Shown here: piece by piece, positions 1 to 13,387 of the stretch
How positions within the stretch are numbered: position 1 is the first letter of the stretch
Layout of the letters: each line of letters starts with the position of its first letter
Assembly (NCBI GenBank): GCA_029961685.1
Contig: JARWKL010000004.1
Coordinates: 25,611,610-25,675,609, forward strand
Direction: 5' to 3'
Source: Aristolochia californica
Lineage: Eukaryota > Streptophyta > Magnoliopsida > Piperales > Aristolochiaceae
DNA: 64,000 nucleotides
Position numbers and translations under genes: made by a program
The notes under the pieces: model-generated
What the model was told of the DNA's origin: nothing
The model's input: only the letters and a program-made list of their open reading frames with translations
Databases searched by the model: none

Positions 1-3000
1 GTAAAAACTAAAAAGAGTTTACAATCCCAAAAATTACAGACACCTTTTCGATGTGTCTCTCCCTACATTTATACATTATGCATTTCCATTTTAGAAGTAC
101 TCTTTTTTCATAAATCAAAACTTGATTTTTCCCTTTTCCTTCATGTTGTAAACAAAAAAAGAGATAAAAGGTAAATTGATCACAGCAAAATGAAAACTTT
201 ATAGTTTATATATGGAAATAAATCAAGGCAACAACAAATGTAAGAAAACAAAATTTATTCACACACCACAAATGAACACAAAAGTTTTGTTATACAAGTT
301 TGGGAAATTCCACTAGTTTAAGCCTAATAGCTCTGAATTTAATAAGAAAAGGATTTTCTACACATCTTTTAAAAAATGGATACGCTTGCATGAAACAAGT
401 TAAAGATGCAAATCACCTACATATCCAAACCTTTTAAAGCTAATAACATTAAATTCCCAAGTGAACGTGCGGTGGGAAATTTACCCGAGTCAAACAAGCC
501 ATTATTTTGCCCATTTTCAAAAACCTGACCTAACAATCATAGATGATTATAAAGTGATTTATCATGCGTAATGAGCTATATTTTTTTAAGTAATGACTTA
601 TGGAATGGGACTCAACACTCAGTTAAAAATCCCCTGCCTCCCCCTTTTCCCGACGATTGCAGAACCTAATATATAAAAACTACAAAGAGTTTACAACCCC
701 TAAAAATTACAGACTCTTTTTGGAATTATCTCTCTCTACATTTGTGCACTGTGAACTTCCATTTTTTATGTATACTTTTTCTTAAATCAAAACTTGAGAT
801 TTCACTTTCCCTGCATCTCGTAAAAATAAAAGAGATAAAAGGCAAATAGATTACAACAAAATGAAAATTTTAGAGTTTATGAATGGAAAGAATTTAAAGC
901 AATAACAAATGTCAGTAGAGAAAAATTATTCTCCCACCACAAATGAACAAAAAAGTTTTGTTATCCATGTTTGGGAAATTCCACTTGTTCAACCCTAATA
1001 GCTTGGAATTTTACAAGAAAGAGATTTTTCAACACATGTTTTAAAAAATGGATATCCATGTTTGAAACATGTTAAAGATGCAAATGACCTATGGATCCAA
1101 ACCTTTTAAAGAGAATAACATTAATTCCCAAGTGAACTTGTGGTGGGATATTTACCCGAGTCAAACAAGCAATTACTTTGTGCATTTACAAAAAGCTAAC
1201 CTAACGATCATAGATGATTATAAATTGATTTATAATGCTTAACGGGCTATATTTTTTTAAGGAATGACTTATGGATTGGGAGTCAACACTCAGTTAAAAA
1301 TCCCCCGCTTGCCACTTTTCTCGACGATTGCTGAATCTGACATGTAAAAACTAAAAAGTGTTTACAATCCCTAAAAATTATAGACGCCATTTGGATGCAT
1401 CTCTCCCTACATTTATGCATTCTTTAATTCCGTTTTAGATGTATAACTTTTTCATAAATCAAAACTTGAGTTTTCACTTTTCCTTCATGTCGTAAACAAA
1501 AAAAGCGATAAAAGGCAAATTGATCACAACAAAATGAAAATTTTACAGTTTATGTATGGAAAGATAACAAGGCAATACCAAATGTAAGTAAAAAAAAATT
1601 ATTCACACACCAAAAATGAACCCAAAGGTTTTGTTATACAATTTTTGGAAATTCCACTAGTTTAAGCCTAATATCTCGGAATTTAATTAGAAAAAGATTT
1701 TTCTACACATGTTTTAAAAAATGGATACGCATGCTTGAAACAAGTTAAAGATTCAAATGACCTACAGATCCAAACCTTTTAAAGATAATAACATTAAATT
1801 CCCAAGTGAACGTGCGGTGGGATATTTACCCGAGTCAAACATGCCATTATTTTGCCCTTTTACAGAATCCTGACCTAATGATCATAGATGATTGTAAAGT
1901 GATTTATCACGCGTAATGAGCTATATTTTTGTAAGAAATGACATATGGATTGGGACTCAACACTCAGTTAAAAATCCCCTGCCTCGCCCTTTTCTCGACA
2001 ATTGCAGAACCAGATATATAAAAACTAAAAAGAGTTTACAATCCCTAAATATTACAGACACTTTTGGGAATTATCTCTCTCTACATTTGTGCACTGTGCA
2101 CTTCCATTTTTTATTTATACTTTTTTCTTGAATCAAAACTTGAGATTTCACTATTCCTGCATCTTGTAAAAAAAGAAGAAATAAAAGGTAAACAGATCAC
2201 AACAAAATGAAAATTTTAGATTTTATGAATGGAAAGAATTTAAAGAAATAAAAAATTTAAGTAGAGAAAATTTATTCTCCCACCACAAATGAACAGAAAA
2301 GTTTTGTTATCCAGGTTTGGGAAATTCCACTTGTTCAACCCTAATAGCTTGGAATTTTATAAGAAAGGGATTTTTCTACACATGTTTTAAAAATTTGATA
2401 TGCATGCTTGAAACATGTTAAAGATGCAAATGAGCTATGGATCCAAACCTTTAAAGAGAATAACATTAAATTCCCAAGTGAGTGCGGTGGGATATTTTGC
2501 CCGAGTCAAACAAGCAATTACTTTATGCATTTACAAAAAGCTTACCTAACAATCATAGATGATTATAAATTGATTTGTCTAGCTTAACGGGCTATATTTT
2601 TGTAAGGAATGACTTATGGATTGGGAGTCATCACTCAGCTAAAAATCCCCTGCTTGCCACTTTTCCCGACGATTGTTGACATGTAAAAACTAAAAAGAGT
2701 TTAAAATCCCTAAAAATTACAGACAACTTTTGGATGTATCTCTCCTTACATTTATGCATTGTGAATTTCCATTTTAGATGTATACTTTTTTCTTAAATCA
2801 AAACTTGAGGTTTCACTTTTCCTTCTTGTCGTAAAGAAAAAAAGAGATAAAAGGCAAATTGATCACAACAAAATGAAAATTTTATAGTTTATGTATGGAA
2901 ATAAATCAAGGAAATAAAAAATTTAAGTGAACAAAATTTATTCACACACAACAAATGAACACAAAAGTTTTGTTATACAAGTTTGGGAAATTCCAATCGT

Positions 3001-3273
3001 TTAAGCGTAATAGCTTGGAATTTAATTAGAAAAAGATTTTTCTACACATGTTTTCAAAAATGGATACGTATGCTTGAAAAAATTTAAAGATGCAAATGAC
3101 CTACAGATCCAAACGTTTTAAAGACAATAACATTAAATTCCCAAGTGAACGTGCGATGGGATATTTACCCGAGTCAAACAAGCCATTATTTTGCCCACTT
3201 ACAAAAAGTTGACCTAACGATCATAGATGATTATAAAGTGATTTATCATGCGTAACGGGCTATATTTTTTTAA
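1..3273 (+). repeat. A/B dimeric sub-array (~1.35 kb period)
   Basis: Two monomer types alternate. Type A (1-589 partial, 1261-1934, 2606-3273) carries CTCCCTACATTTATGCATT, GTTTAAGCCTAAT or a variant, and GGATACG near the dyad. Type B (590-1260, 1935-2605) carries a GTGCACTGTG block followed by CTTCCATTTTTTAT, CCTGCATCT before the A-rich tract, TTCTCCCACCACAAATG and CACTTGTTCAACCC. Equivalent A positions lie about 1345 bp apart, for example the GATACG markers near 381, 1727 and 3061. Type A and B monomers reappear at about 11530-13334, next to the second copy of the long block, so the dimer probably belonged to the larger duplicated unit. Confidence 0.8.
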
Positions 3274-4237
3274 GGAATGACTTATATATTGGGAGTCAAC
3301 ACTTAGTTAAAAATTCTCCGCATCCCCTTTTTCCCAACGATTGCAAAACTTGATATATAAAAACAAAAAAGAGTTTACAATCCCTAAAAATTATAGGTAC
3401 ATTTTAGAATTATCTCTCTCTACATTTGTGCATTGTGGATTTCCATTTTAGATGTATACTTTTTTCTTAAATGAAAACTTGAGTTTTGACTTTGCCTTCA
3501 TCTCGTAAACAAAAAAAGAGATAAAAGACAAATAGATCAGAACAAAATGAAAATTTTAGAGTTTATGTATGGAAATAATATATAGCAATAAAAAATGTTA
3601 GGAAACAAAATTTAGTCACACACCACAGATGAACACAAAAGTTTTGTTGTGCAAGTTTGGGAAATTCCAGTAGTTCAACCCTAATAGCTCGAAATTTAAT
3701 AAGAAAGAGATTTTTCTACATATGTTTTAAAAAATGGATATCCTTGATTGAAACATAATAAAGATGTAAAAGACCTATGGATCCAAACATTTTAAAGATA
3801 ATAATGTTAAATTCCCAAGTGAACGTTCGGTGGGTATTTACCCTAGTCAAACAAGCTATTATTTTGCCCATTTACAAAAAGTTGATGTAACGATCATAGA
3901 TGATTAAAAAGTGATTTATCGTGCATAACGGGCTATATTTTTTTAAGGAATGACTGATGGATAGGGTGTCAACACTTAGTTAAAAATCCCCTTACTCCCC
4001 CTTTTCCCGACGATTGCAAAATTTTATATATAAAAACAAGAAAGCATTTACAATCCCTAAAAATTACTGCCACTTTTTGGAATTATCTCTCTCTAGATTT
4101 GTGCATTGTACATTTCCATTTTAGACGAATACATTTTTCTTAAATCAAAACCTGAGTTTTCACTTTCCCTTCATATCGTAAAAAAAAATAGATCAAAGGC
4201 AAATAGATCACATCAAAATGAAAATTTTAGAGTTTAT

Positions 4238-4262
4238 GTATGGATATAATAAAGAAAACTTA
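4238..4262 (+). other. Small deletion (~24 bp) in copy 1
   Basis: The sequence goes directly from GGATATAAT to AAAGAAAACTTATT. The homologous position in copy 2 (about 14276-14320) keeps the intervening TTTAAAGCAATAAC-type stretch. The loss therefore happened in copy 1 after the two long blocks separated. Confidence 0.75.
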
Positions 4263-5332
4263 TTCCAACACCACAAATGAACACAAAAGTTTTGTTATCC
4301 AAGTTTGAGAAATTCCACTAGTTCAACCCAAATAGGTCAAAATTTTATAAGAAAGAGATTTTTCTACAAATGTTTTAAAAAATGGATATCCATGCTTGAA
4401 ACATGTTGAAAATGCAAATGACCTATTGATCCAAACTTTTTAAAGATAATAACATTAAATTCCCAAGTGAACGTTCGGTGGGATATTTACCCGAGTCAAA
4501 CAAGTCATTATTTTGCACATTTACAAAAGGCTGACCTAACGATCATAGATGATTATAAAGTTATTTACCATGTGTAATGGGCTATATTTTTTTAAGGAAT
4601 GACTTATGGAATGGGAGTCAACACTTAGCTAAAAATCTCCCGCCTCCCCCTTTTCGCAACGATTGTAGAACCTGATACATAAAAACTAAAAAGAGTTTAC
4701 AATCCCTACAACTTATAGACACTTTTTACAATTATCTCTCTCTACATTTGCGCATTGTGCATTTCAATTTTAGATGTATACTTTTTTCTTAAATCAAAAC
4801 TTAAGTGTTGACTTTCCCTTCATCTCGTCAAATAAAGAAGAGATAAAAGGCAAATAGATCACAATAAAATGAAAATTTTAGAGTTTATGTATGGAAATAA
4901 TTTAAAGCAATAAAAAATGTAAGAAAATAAAATTTATTATCATACCAAAATTGAACAAAAAAGTTTTGTTATCTAAGTTTTGGAAATTCCACTTGTTCAA
5001 CCCTAATAACTCGGAATTTAATAAGAAAGAGATTTTTTTACACATGTTTTAAAAAATGGATATGCATACTTGAAACATGTTAAAGATGCAAATGACCTAT
5101 GGATCCAAACCTTTTAAAGATAATAACATTAAATTCCCAAGTGAACGTGTAGTGGGATATTTACCCAAGTCAAACAAGCCATTATTTTGCCCATTTACAA
5201 AAAGCTGACCTAACGATCATAGATGATTATAAAGTGATTTATCATGCGTAACGGGCTATTTTCTTGTATGGAATGACTAATGTATTGGGAGTCAACATTC
5301 AGTTAAAAATCACCCACCTCCCCCTTTTCCCC

Positions 5333-5368
5333 ACGATTGCAGAACTTGATACGATTGCAGAACTTGAT
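5333..5368 (+). repeat. 18-bp perfect tandem duplication
   Basis: ACGATTGCAGAACTTGAT occurs twice without interruption (5333-5350 and 5351-5368). Other monomers, including the homologous one at about 15390, have a single copy. It lengthens this monomer (5270-5960) to 691 bp. Confidence 0.95.
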
Positions 5369-8300
5369 ATATAAAACCTAAAAAGAGTTTACAATCCTTA
5401 AAAATTACAGGCACTTTTTGGAAGTATCTCTCTCTAAATTTATGCATTGTGCATTTCCATTTATATGTATACTTTTTTCTTAAATAAAAACTTGATTTTT
5501 GACTTTCCCTTCATCTCGTAAACAAAAAAAGAGATAAAAGGCAAATAGATAACAAAAAAATGAAAAATTTTTAGTTTATGTAAGGAAAGAATTTAAAGCA
5601 ATAAAAAATGTAAATAAATAAAATTAACTCACACACCACAAATGAACACACAATTTTTGTTATACAAGTTCGTGAAATTCCACTAGTTCAACCCTAATAG
5701 CTCGGAATTTTATAAGAAAGAGATTTTTCTACACATGTTTTAAAAATGGATATGCATGCATGAAACATGTTAAAGATGCAAATGACCTACGGATCCAAAA
5801 ATTTTAAAGATAATAACATTAAATTCCCTAGTGAAAGTTCGGTGGGATATTTACCCGAGTCAAACAAGTCATTATTTTGCCCTTTTACAAAAATTTGACG
5901 TAACGATTATAGATGATTGCAAAGTGATTTATCGTGCGTAACGGGCGATATTTTTTGTAAGGAATGACTGATGGATTGGGTTTCAACACAGTTAAAAATT
6001 GCCCGCCTCCCCCTTTTCTCGACGATAGCAAAACTTTACATATAAAAACAAAAAAAAGTTTACAAACCCTCAAAATTACTACCACTTTTTTTAATTATCT
6101 CTCTCTACATTTGTGCATTGTGCATTTCCATTTTAGATGTATAATTTTTTCTTATATCAAAACTAGAGTTTTCACTTTCCCTTCATCTCGTAAACAAAAA
6201 AAGAGATAAAAGGCAATAGATCACAACAAAATGAAAATTTTAGAGTTTATGTATGGAAAGAATTGAAATCAATAACTAATGTAAGTAAAGAAAATTTATT
6301 CTCACACCACAAATGAAAAGAAAGTATTGTTATCCAAGTTTGGGAAATTCCACTTGTTCAACCTTATTAGCTCTGAATTTTATAAGAAAAATTTTTCTAC
6401 ACATGTTTTAAAAAATGGATATGCACGCCTGAAACATGTTAAAGATGCAAATCACCTATGGATCCAAACCTCTAAAAGATAATAACATTAAATTCCCAAG
6501 TGAACGTGCGGTGGGATATTTACGCGAGTCAAACATGCCAATTTTATTCCCATTTACAAAAATTTGACCTAACAATTACCGATGATTTTAAAGTGATTTA
6601 TCATACATAATGGGCTTTATTTTTGTATGGAATGACTTATGGATTGGGAGTCAACATTCAGTTAACAAACCCCTGCCTCCCCCTTTTCCCAACGATTGCA
6701 GAACTTGATATTTAAAAACTAAAAAGAGTTTTCAATCCCTAAAAATTACACACACTTTTTGGAATTATCTTTCCCGACATTTGTGCATTGTACATTTCCA
6801 TTTTAGATGTATATTTTTTTCTTAAATCAAAACTTGAGTTTCCAGTTTTGCTTCATCTAGCAAACAAAAAAGAGATAAAAGGCAAATAGATCACAAAAAA
6901 ATGAAAATTTTAGAGTTTACATATGGAAAGTATTTAAAGCAATAAAAAATGTAAGTAATGAAAATTTAGGTACACACTACAAGTGAACACAAAAATTTTG
7001 TTCTCCAAGTCTGGGAAATTCGACTAGTCCAACCCTAATAGCTCGGAATTTTATATGAAAGAGATTTTTCTTCACATGATTTAAAAAATGGATATGCATG
7101 CTTGAAAAATGTTAAAGATGAAAATGACAAATGGATCCAAACCTTTTAAAGAGAATAACATTAAATTCCCAAGTGAACGTGCGGTGGGATATTTACCCGA
7201 TCAAACAAGCAATTATTTTGCCTGTTTACAAAAAGCTGACTTAACGATCATAGATGATTGTAAAGTGATTTATCATGTGTAACGGGCAATATTATTTTAT
7301 GGAATGACTTATGGATTGGGAGTCAACACTGTTAAAAATCCGCCTCCTCCCCGTTTTTTCGAAGATTGCAGAACCTAATATATAAAAAACTAAAAATAGT
7401 TTACAATCCCTAAAAATGATAGATACTTTTTGGAATTATCTCTTTCTACATTTATGCATTGTGCATTTCAATTTTAGAAGTAAAATTTTTTCTGAAATCA
7501 AAACTTGAGTTTACACTTTCCCTTCATCTCGTAAACAAAAAAAGAGATAAAAGTCAAATAGATCACTAAAAAATGAAAATTTTAGAGTTTATGTATGGTA
7601 AGAATTTAAAGCAATAAAAAATGTAAGTAAAGAAAATCATTCACACACCACAAATGAAAACAAAAGTTTTATTATCCTAGTTTAGGAAATTCCACTAGTT
7701 CAAACCTAATAGCTTGGAATTTTATTAGAAAGAGATTTTTCTGCACATGTTTTAAAAAATGGATATGCATGCTTGGAACATGTTAAAGATGCAAATGACC
7801 GATGGATTCAAACCTTTTAAAGAGAATAACATTAAATACCCAAGTGAACATGCGGTGAGATTTTTACCCAAGTCAAACAAGCAGTTTTTTTTCCCAATTA
7901 AAAAAAGTTGACCTAACGATCATAATTGATGGTAAAGTTATTTATCATGCGTAACAGGCTATATTTTTGTAAGGAATTACTTATGGAGTGGGAGTCAACA
8001 CTCAGTTAAAAATCCCCCGCTTCCCCCTTTTCCCGACGATTGCAAAACCATATATATAAAAACTAAAAAGAGTTTACATTCCCTAAAAATTATAGACACT
8101 TTTTGGAATTATCTTTCTCTACATTTGTGCATTGTGCATTTCCATTTTAAATGTAAACTTTTTTCTTAAATCAAAACTTGCGTTTTCACATTCCCTTCAT
8201 CTCGTAAACATAAAAAGAGATAAAAGGAAAATAGATCACAACAAAATGAAAATTTTACAGTTTTTGTATCGGAAGAATTGAAAACAATAACAAAAGTAAG

Positions 8301-9569
8301 TAAAGAAAATTTATTCACACCCCAAAAATGAACACAAAAGTTTTGTTATCCACATTTAGGAAATTCCACCAGTTCAACCCAAATAGCTCGGAATTTTATA
8401 AGAAAGAGATTTTTCTAATCATGTTTTAAAAAATGAATATGCATGCTTGAATCATGTTAAAGATGAAAATGAAGTATTGATCCAAACATTTTGAAGATAA
8501 TAACATTAAATTCCCATGTGAACATTCGATGGGATATTTACTCGACTCAAACAAGCCATTATTTTTCCCAATTACTAAAAGCTGACCTAACAAACATAAA
8601 TGATTGTAAAATGATTTATCATGCATAACGGGCTATATTTTTGTAAGGAATCACTTATGGATTGGGAGTCAACACTGAGTTAAAAATCCCCCGCCTCCCC
8701 TTTTTCCCGACGATTACCGAACCTGATATATAAAAACTAAAAAGAGTTTACAATCCCTAAAAATTACAGACTACTTTTGGAATTATCTCTCTCTAAATTT
8801 GTGCAATGTGCATTTCCATTTTAGATGTATACTTTTTTCTTAAATCAAAACATGACTTTTCACTTTCACTTCATCTCGTAAACAAAAAAAGAGATAAAAG
8901 GCAAATAAATCACAACAAAATGAAAATTTTAGAGTTTATGTATGGAAAGAATATAATGAAATAACAAATGTATGTAAAGAAAATTTATTCACACACCAAA
9001 AATGAACACAAAGTTTTGTTATGCAAGTTTGGGAAATTCCACTAGTTCAACCCTAATAGCTCGGAAATTTATAAGAGAGAGATTTTTCTCCACATGTTTG
9101 AAAAATATGATATGCAAGCATGAAACATGTTAAAGATTCAAATGACCCATGGATCCAATCTTTTTAAATAGAATAACTTTAAACTCCCAAATGAACGTGC
9201 GGTGGGATATTTTCCCGAGTCAAACAAGCCATTATTTTGCCCATTTACAAAAAGTTGACCTAATGATCATGGATGATTGAAAAGTTATTTATCACGAGTA
9301 ACGGGCTATATTTTTTTAAGAATGACTTATGGAGTGGTAGTCAACACTCAGTTAAAAACCACCCGCCTCCCCCTTTTCCCGAAGATTGTAGAACCTGAAA
9401 TATAAAAACTAAAAAGAGTTTACAACCCCTAAAAATTACAAACAACTTTTGGAATTATCTCTCTAAATTTGTGCATTGTGCATTTACATTTAAGATGTAT
9501 ACTTTTTTCTTAAATCAAAACTTGATTTTTCACTTTCCCTTCATCTCGTAAACAAAAAAAAAGAAAAAA

Positions 9570-9592
9570 GGCAAATAGAATTTATGTTTGGA
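9570..9592 (+). other. Small deletion (~25 bp)
   Basis: After GGCAAATAGA the usual TCACAACAAAATGAAAATTT stretch is missing and the sequence resumes at ATTTATGTTTGG. The monomer at 9320 is correspondingly short (646 bp). Confidence 0.8.
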
Positions 9593-10490
9593 AAGAATTT
9601 AAGGTAGAATAATATTAGTAAAGAAAATGTATCGACACACCACATATGAACACAAAAGTTTTGTTATCCAAGTTTGGGAAAATTCCACTAGTTCAACTCT
9701 AATAGCTCGGAAATTTAAAAGAAAGAGATTTTTCAACACATGTTTTAAAAAATGGATATGCATTCTAGAAACATGTTAAAGATGCAAATGACTTATGGAT
9801 CCAAACCTTATAATGAGAATAACATTAAATTCCTAAGTGAACGTGTGGTGAGATATTTACCAAAGTCAAACAAGCCCTTAGTTTGCCCATTTACAAAAAG
9901 CTGACCTAACGGTCATAGATGATTGTAAAGTTATTTATCGTGTGTAAGGGGCTATATTCTTTTAAGGAATGACTTATGGATTGGGAGTCAACACTCTGTT
10001 AAAAATCTCTTGCATCCCCCTTTTCCCGACAATTGCAGAACTTGATATATAATAGACAAAAAAGAGTTTACAAGCCCTAAAAATTACATGCACTTTTTGG
10101 AATTATATCTCTCTACATTTTCACATTGTGCATTTCCATTTTAGGTGTATACTATTTTCTTAAATCAAAACTTGAGTTTTCATTTTCACTTCATCTCGTA
10201 AACAAAGAAAGTGATAAAAGGCAAATAGATCACAAAAAAAAGAAAATTTTAGAGTTTATGTAGGGAAAGAATTCAAAGCAATAACAATTGTAAGTAAAGA
10301 AAATTTATTCACACAACACAAATGAACAAAAAAAATTTGTTAACAGAAATTGGGAGATTCCACTAGTTCAACCCTAATAGCTCGAAATTTTATAAGAAAA
10401 AGATTTTTCTACACATGTTTTAAAAAAAGGATATGCATGCTTGAAACATGTTAAAGATTCAAATGACCTATGGATCAAACCTTTTAAAGA

Positions 10491-10522
10491 GAATAACTTT
10501 AAACTCGAATAACTTTAAACTC
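10491..10522 (+). repeat. 16-bp perfect tandem duplication
   Basis: GAATAACTTTAAACTC is present twice in direct succession (10491-10506 and 10507-10522). Neighbouring monomers have one copy. It is a private event in this monomer. Confidence 0.95.
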
Positions 10523-11518
10523 TCAAATGAATGTGCAATGGGATATTTTCCCGAGTCAAACAAGCCATTATTTTGCCCATTTAAAAAAACGTTAACCTAA
10601 CGATCTTAGACGATTGTAAACTGATTTATCATGGGTAACGGGCTATATTTTTGTAAGGAATGACTTATGAAATGGGAGTCAACACTCAATTAAAAATCCC
10701 CCGCTTGCTGCTTTTCCTGAACCTGATATATAAAAACTAAAAAGAGTTTACAATCCCTAAAAATTACAGACACTTTTTGGAATTTTCTCTCTCTACATAT
10801 TTGCATTGTACATTTCCATTTTAGATGCATAATTTTTTCTTAAATCAAAACTTGAATTTTCACTTTCCCTTCATCTTGTATACAAAAAAAGAGATAAAAG
10901 GCAAAGAGATCACAACAAAATGAAAATTTTAGAGGTTATGTATGGAAAGAATTTAAAGCAATAACAAAATTAAGTAAAGAAAATTTATTAACACACCACA
11001 AATGAACACAAAAGTTTAGTTATCCAAGTTTGGGAAAATTCCACTAGTTCAACCATAATAGCTCGGAATTTTATAAGAAAGAAATTTTTCTACACCTGTT
11101 TTAAAAAATGGATATGCATGCTTGAAACATGTTAAAGATGCAAATGACCGATGGATCCAAATATTTTAAAGACAATAACATTAAATTCCCTAGTGAACAT
11201 GCGGTGGGATATTTACCCGGATTTGACAAGCCATTATTTTGCCCATTTACAAAAAGCTAACCTAACTATCATAGATGATTGTAAAGTTATTTGTCATGCG
11301 TAACAGGCTATATTTTTTTAAGGAATCACTTATGGATCTGGAGTCAACACTCAGTTAAAAATCCCCTCCATCCCCCTTTTCCCGACGATTGCAGAACATG
11401 CAATATAAAAAATTAAAAAGAGTTTACAATCCCTAAAAATTACAGACACTTTTTGGAATTATCTCTCTCTACATTTGTGCATTGTGCATTTCCATTTAAG
11501 ATGTATACTTTTTTCTTA

Positions 11519-11591
11519 AAGAAAAACTAGATAAAAGGCAAATAGATCACAACAAAATGAGATAAAAGGCAAATAGATCACAACAAAATGA
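11519..11591 (+). repeat. 31-bp tandem duplication beside a deletion
   Basis: A 31-bp unit starting GATAAAAGGCAAATAGATC and ending AAAATGA lies at 11530-11560 and again, identically, at 11561-11591. Just upstream, about 40 bp of the usual CTTGAGTTTTCACTTTCCC...GTAAACAAAAAAAGA block is missing, so the sequence reads TTCTTAAAGAAAAACTA. A loss and a gain side by side fit a single slippage or template-switch event. Confidence 0.9.
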
Positions 11592-13375
11592 AAATTTTAG
11601 AGTTTAAGTATGGGAAGAAATCAAGGTAATAACAAATCTAAGTAAAGAAAATTTATTCACACACCCGAAATGAACCCAAAAATTTTTTTATACAATTTTT
11701 GAAAATTCCACTAGTTTAAGCCTAATATCTCGGAATTTAATAAGAAAGAGATTTTTCTACATATGTTTTAAAAAGTGGATATGCATGCTTGAAACAAGTT
11801 AAAGATTCAAATGACCTACTGGTACACACCTTTTAAAGAGAATAACATTAAATTCCCAAATGAACGTGCGCTGGGATATTTACTCGAGTCAAACATGCCA
11901 TTATTTTGCCCATTTAAAAAAACATGACCTTACTATCATAGAAGATTATAAAGTGATTTATCATGCATAATGAGCTATATTTTTGTAAGGAATGACTTAT
12001 GGATATGGACTCAACACTCAGTTAAAAATCCCCCGCCTACCACTTTTCCCGACGATTGTTGAACCTGACATGTAAAAACAAAAAAGAGTTTACAAGCCCT
12101 AAAAATTACAGACACCTTTTGGATGTATCTCTCCCTACATTTATCCCTTGTGCATTTCCTTTTTAGATGTATACTTTTTTCATAAATCAAAATTTGAGTT
12201 TTCACTTTTCCTTCATGTCGTAAACAAAAAAAGAGATAAAAGGCAAATTGATCACAACAAAATGAAAATGTTATAGTTTATGTATGGAAATAAATCAAGG
12301 CAATAACAAATGTAAGTAAACAAAATTTATTTACACACCACGAATGAACACAAAAGTTTTGTTATACAAGTTTGGGAAATTCCCCTACTTTAAGCCTAAT
12401 AGGTTGGAATTTAATAAAAAAAAGTTTTTTCTACACATGTTTTCAAAAATGGATACGCATGCTTGAAAAAGTTAAAGATGCAAATGACCTACAGATCCAA
12501 ATGTTTTAAAGACAATAACATTGAATTCCCAAGTGAACATGCGGTCGGATATTTACTCGAGTCAAACAAGCCATTATTTTGCCCATTTACAAAAACCTAA
12601 CCTAACGATCATATATGATTATTAAGTGATTTATCATGCGTAATGAGCTATATTTTGTAAGGAATGACTTATGGATTGGTGCTCAACACTCAATTAAAAA
12701 TCCCCACCCTCCCCCTTTTCCCGACGATTGCAGAACCTGATATATAAAAACTTAAAAGAGTTTACAATCCCTAAAAATTATAGACACTTTTTGGAATTAT
12801 CTCTCTCAACATTTGTGCACTATGCACTTCCATTTTTTATGTATACTTTTTTCTTAAATCAAAACTTGAGATTTCAATTTCCCTGCATCTCGTAAAAAAA
12901 AAAAGGGATAAAAGGTAAATAGATCACAAAAAAATGAAAATTGTACAGTTTATGTATGGAAAAAATTTAAAGCAATAACAAATGTAATTAAAGAAAATTT
13001 ATTCTCCCACCACAAATGAACTGAAAAATTTTGTTATCCACATTTGGGAAATTCCACTTGTTCAACCCTAATATCTCGGAATTTTATAAGAAAGAGATTT
13101 TTCTACACAAGTTTTAAAAAATGGATATACATGCATGAAACATGTTAAAGATGGAAATGACCTATGGATCCAAACCTTTTAAAGATACTAACTTTAAATT
13201 TCCAAGTGAACGTGCGGTGGGATATTTACCCGAGTCAAACAAGCCATTATTTTGCCCATTTACAATAAGTTGATCTAACAATCATAGATGATTATAAAGT
13301 GATTTATCATGCACAACGGGCTATATTTTTTTAAGGAATGACTTATGGATTGGTAGTCAACACTCAGTTAAAAAT

Positions 13376-13387
13376 CCCCCCCCCCCC
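13376..13387 (+). repeat. 12-base C homopolymer in the C-rich tract
   Basis: The usual run of about five C at the start of the CCCCCGCCTCCCCC tract is expanded here to twelve C, followed by TCCCAC. It is the longest C run in the window. Confidence 0.95.

Larger units (their letters stand above)
3274..9319 (+). repeat. Long (~10 kb offset) higher-order block, copy 1
   Basis: This nine-monomer stretch has specific variants that reappear in the same order about 10 kb downstream. Examples are GATGGATAGGGTGTCAAC at 3955 and 13990, TTCATATCG at 4170 and 14211, AAATAAAGAAGA at 4830 and 14890, TTTGGAAGTATCTC at 5415 and 15455, TCATCTAGCAAAC at 6852 and 16623, GCTTGGAACATG at 7768 and 17550, ATAATTGA near 7922 and 17701, and AAACATGACTTTTCAC at 8848 and 19299. 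The offset is 10035 bp (15 monomers) at 3947/13982. Copy 1 has its own 18-bp tandem duplication at 5333 and a loss of about 24 bp at 4250. It lacks one monomer that copy 2 has at 17740-18419. Confidence 0.85.
9320..13334 (+). repeat. Domain-1 monomers between the two long-block copies
   Basis: Six monomers start at 9320, 9966, 10657, 11322, 11989 and 12661. The first three are ordinary domain-1 types. From about 11590 the 11322 monomer takes on type-A variants (GTTTAAGCCTAAT), 11989 is a type A monomer and 12661 is type B. The stretch contains several small lesions: about 25 bp missing near 9578, a 16-bp duplication at 10491, a loss of about 12 bp near 10700 and a 31-bp duplication at 11530. 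No gene or mobile element was seen. Confidence 0.85.

Noticed and set aside
5690..5697. ACCCTAAT resembling a plant telomere unit
   Set aside because: Only one unit occurs per monomer, never in tandem. It is not telomeric sequence.
9149..9163. Possible internal duplication within the monomer: AATGACCTATGGATCC (phase ~493) resembles AATGACTTATGGATTG (phase ~1)
   Set aside because: The similarity is about 14 bp and does not extend on either side, so it does not support an ancestral shorter unit.
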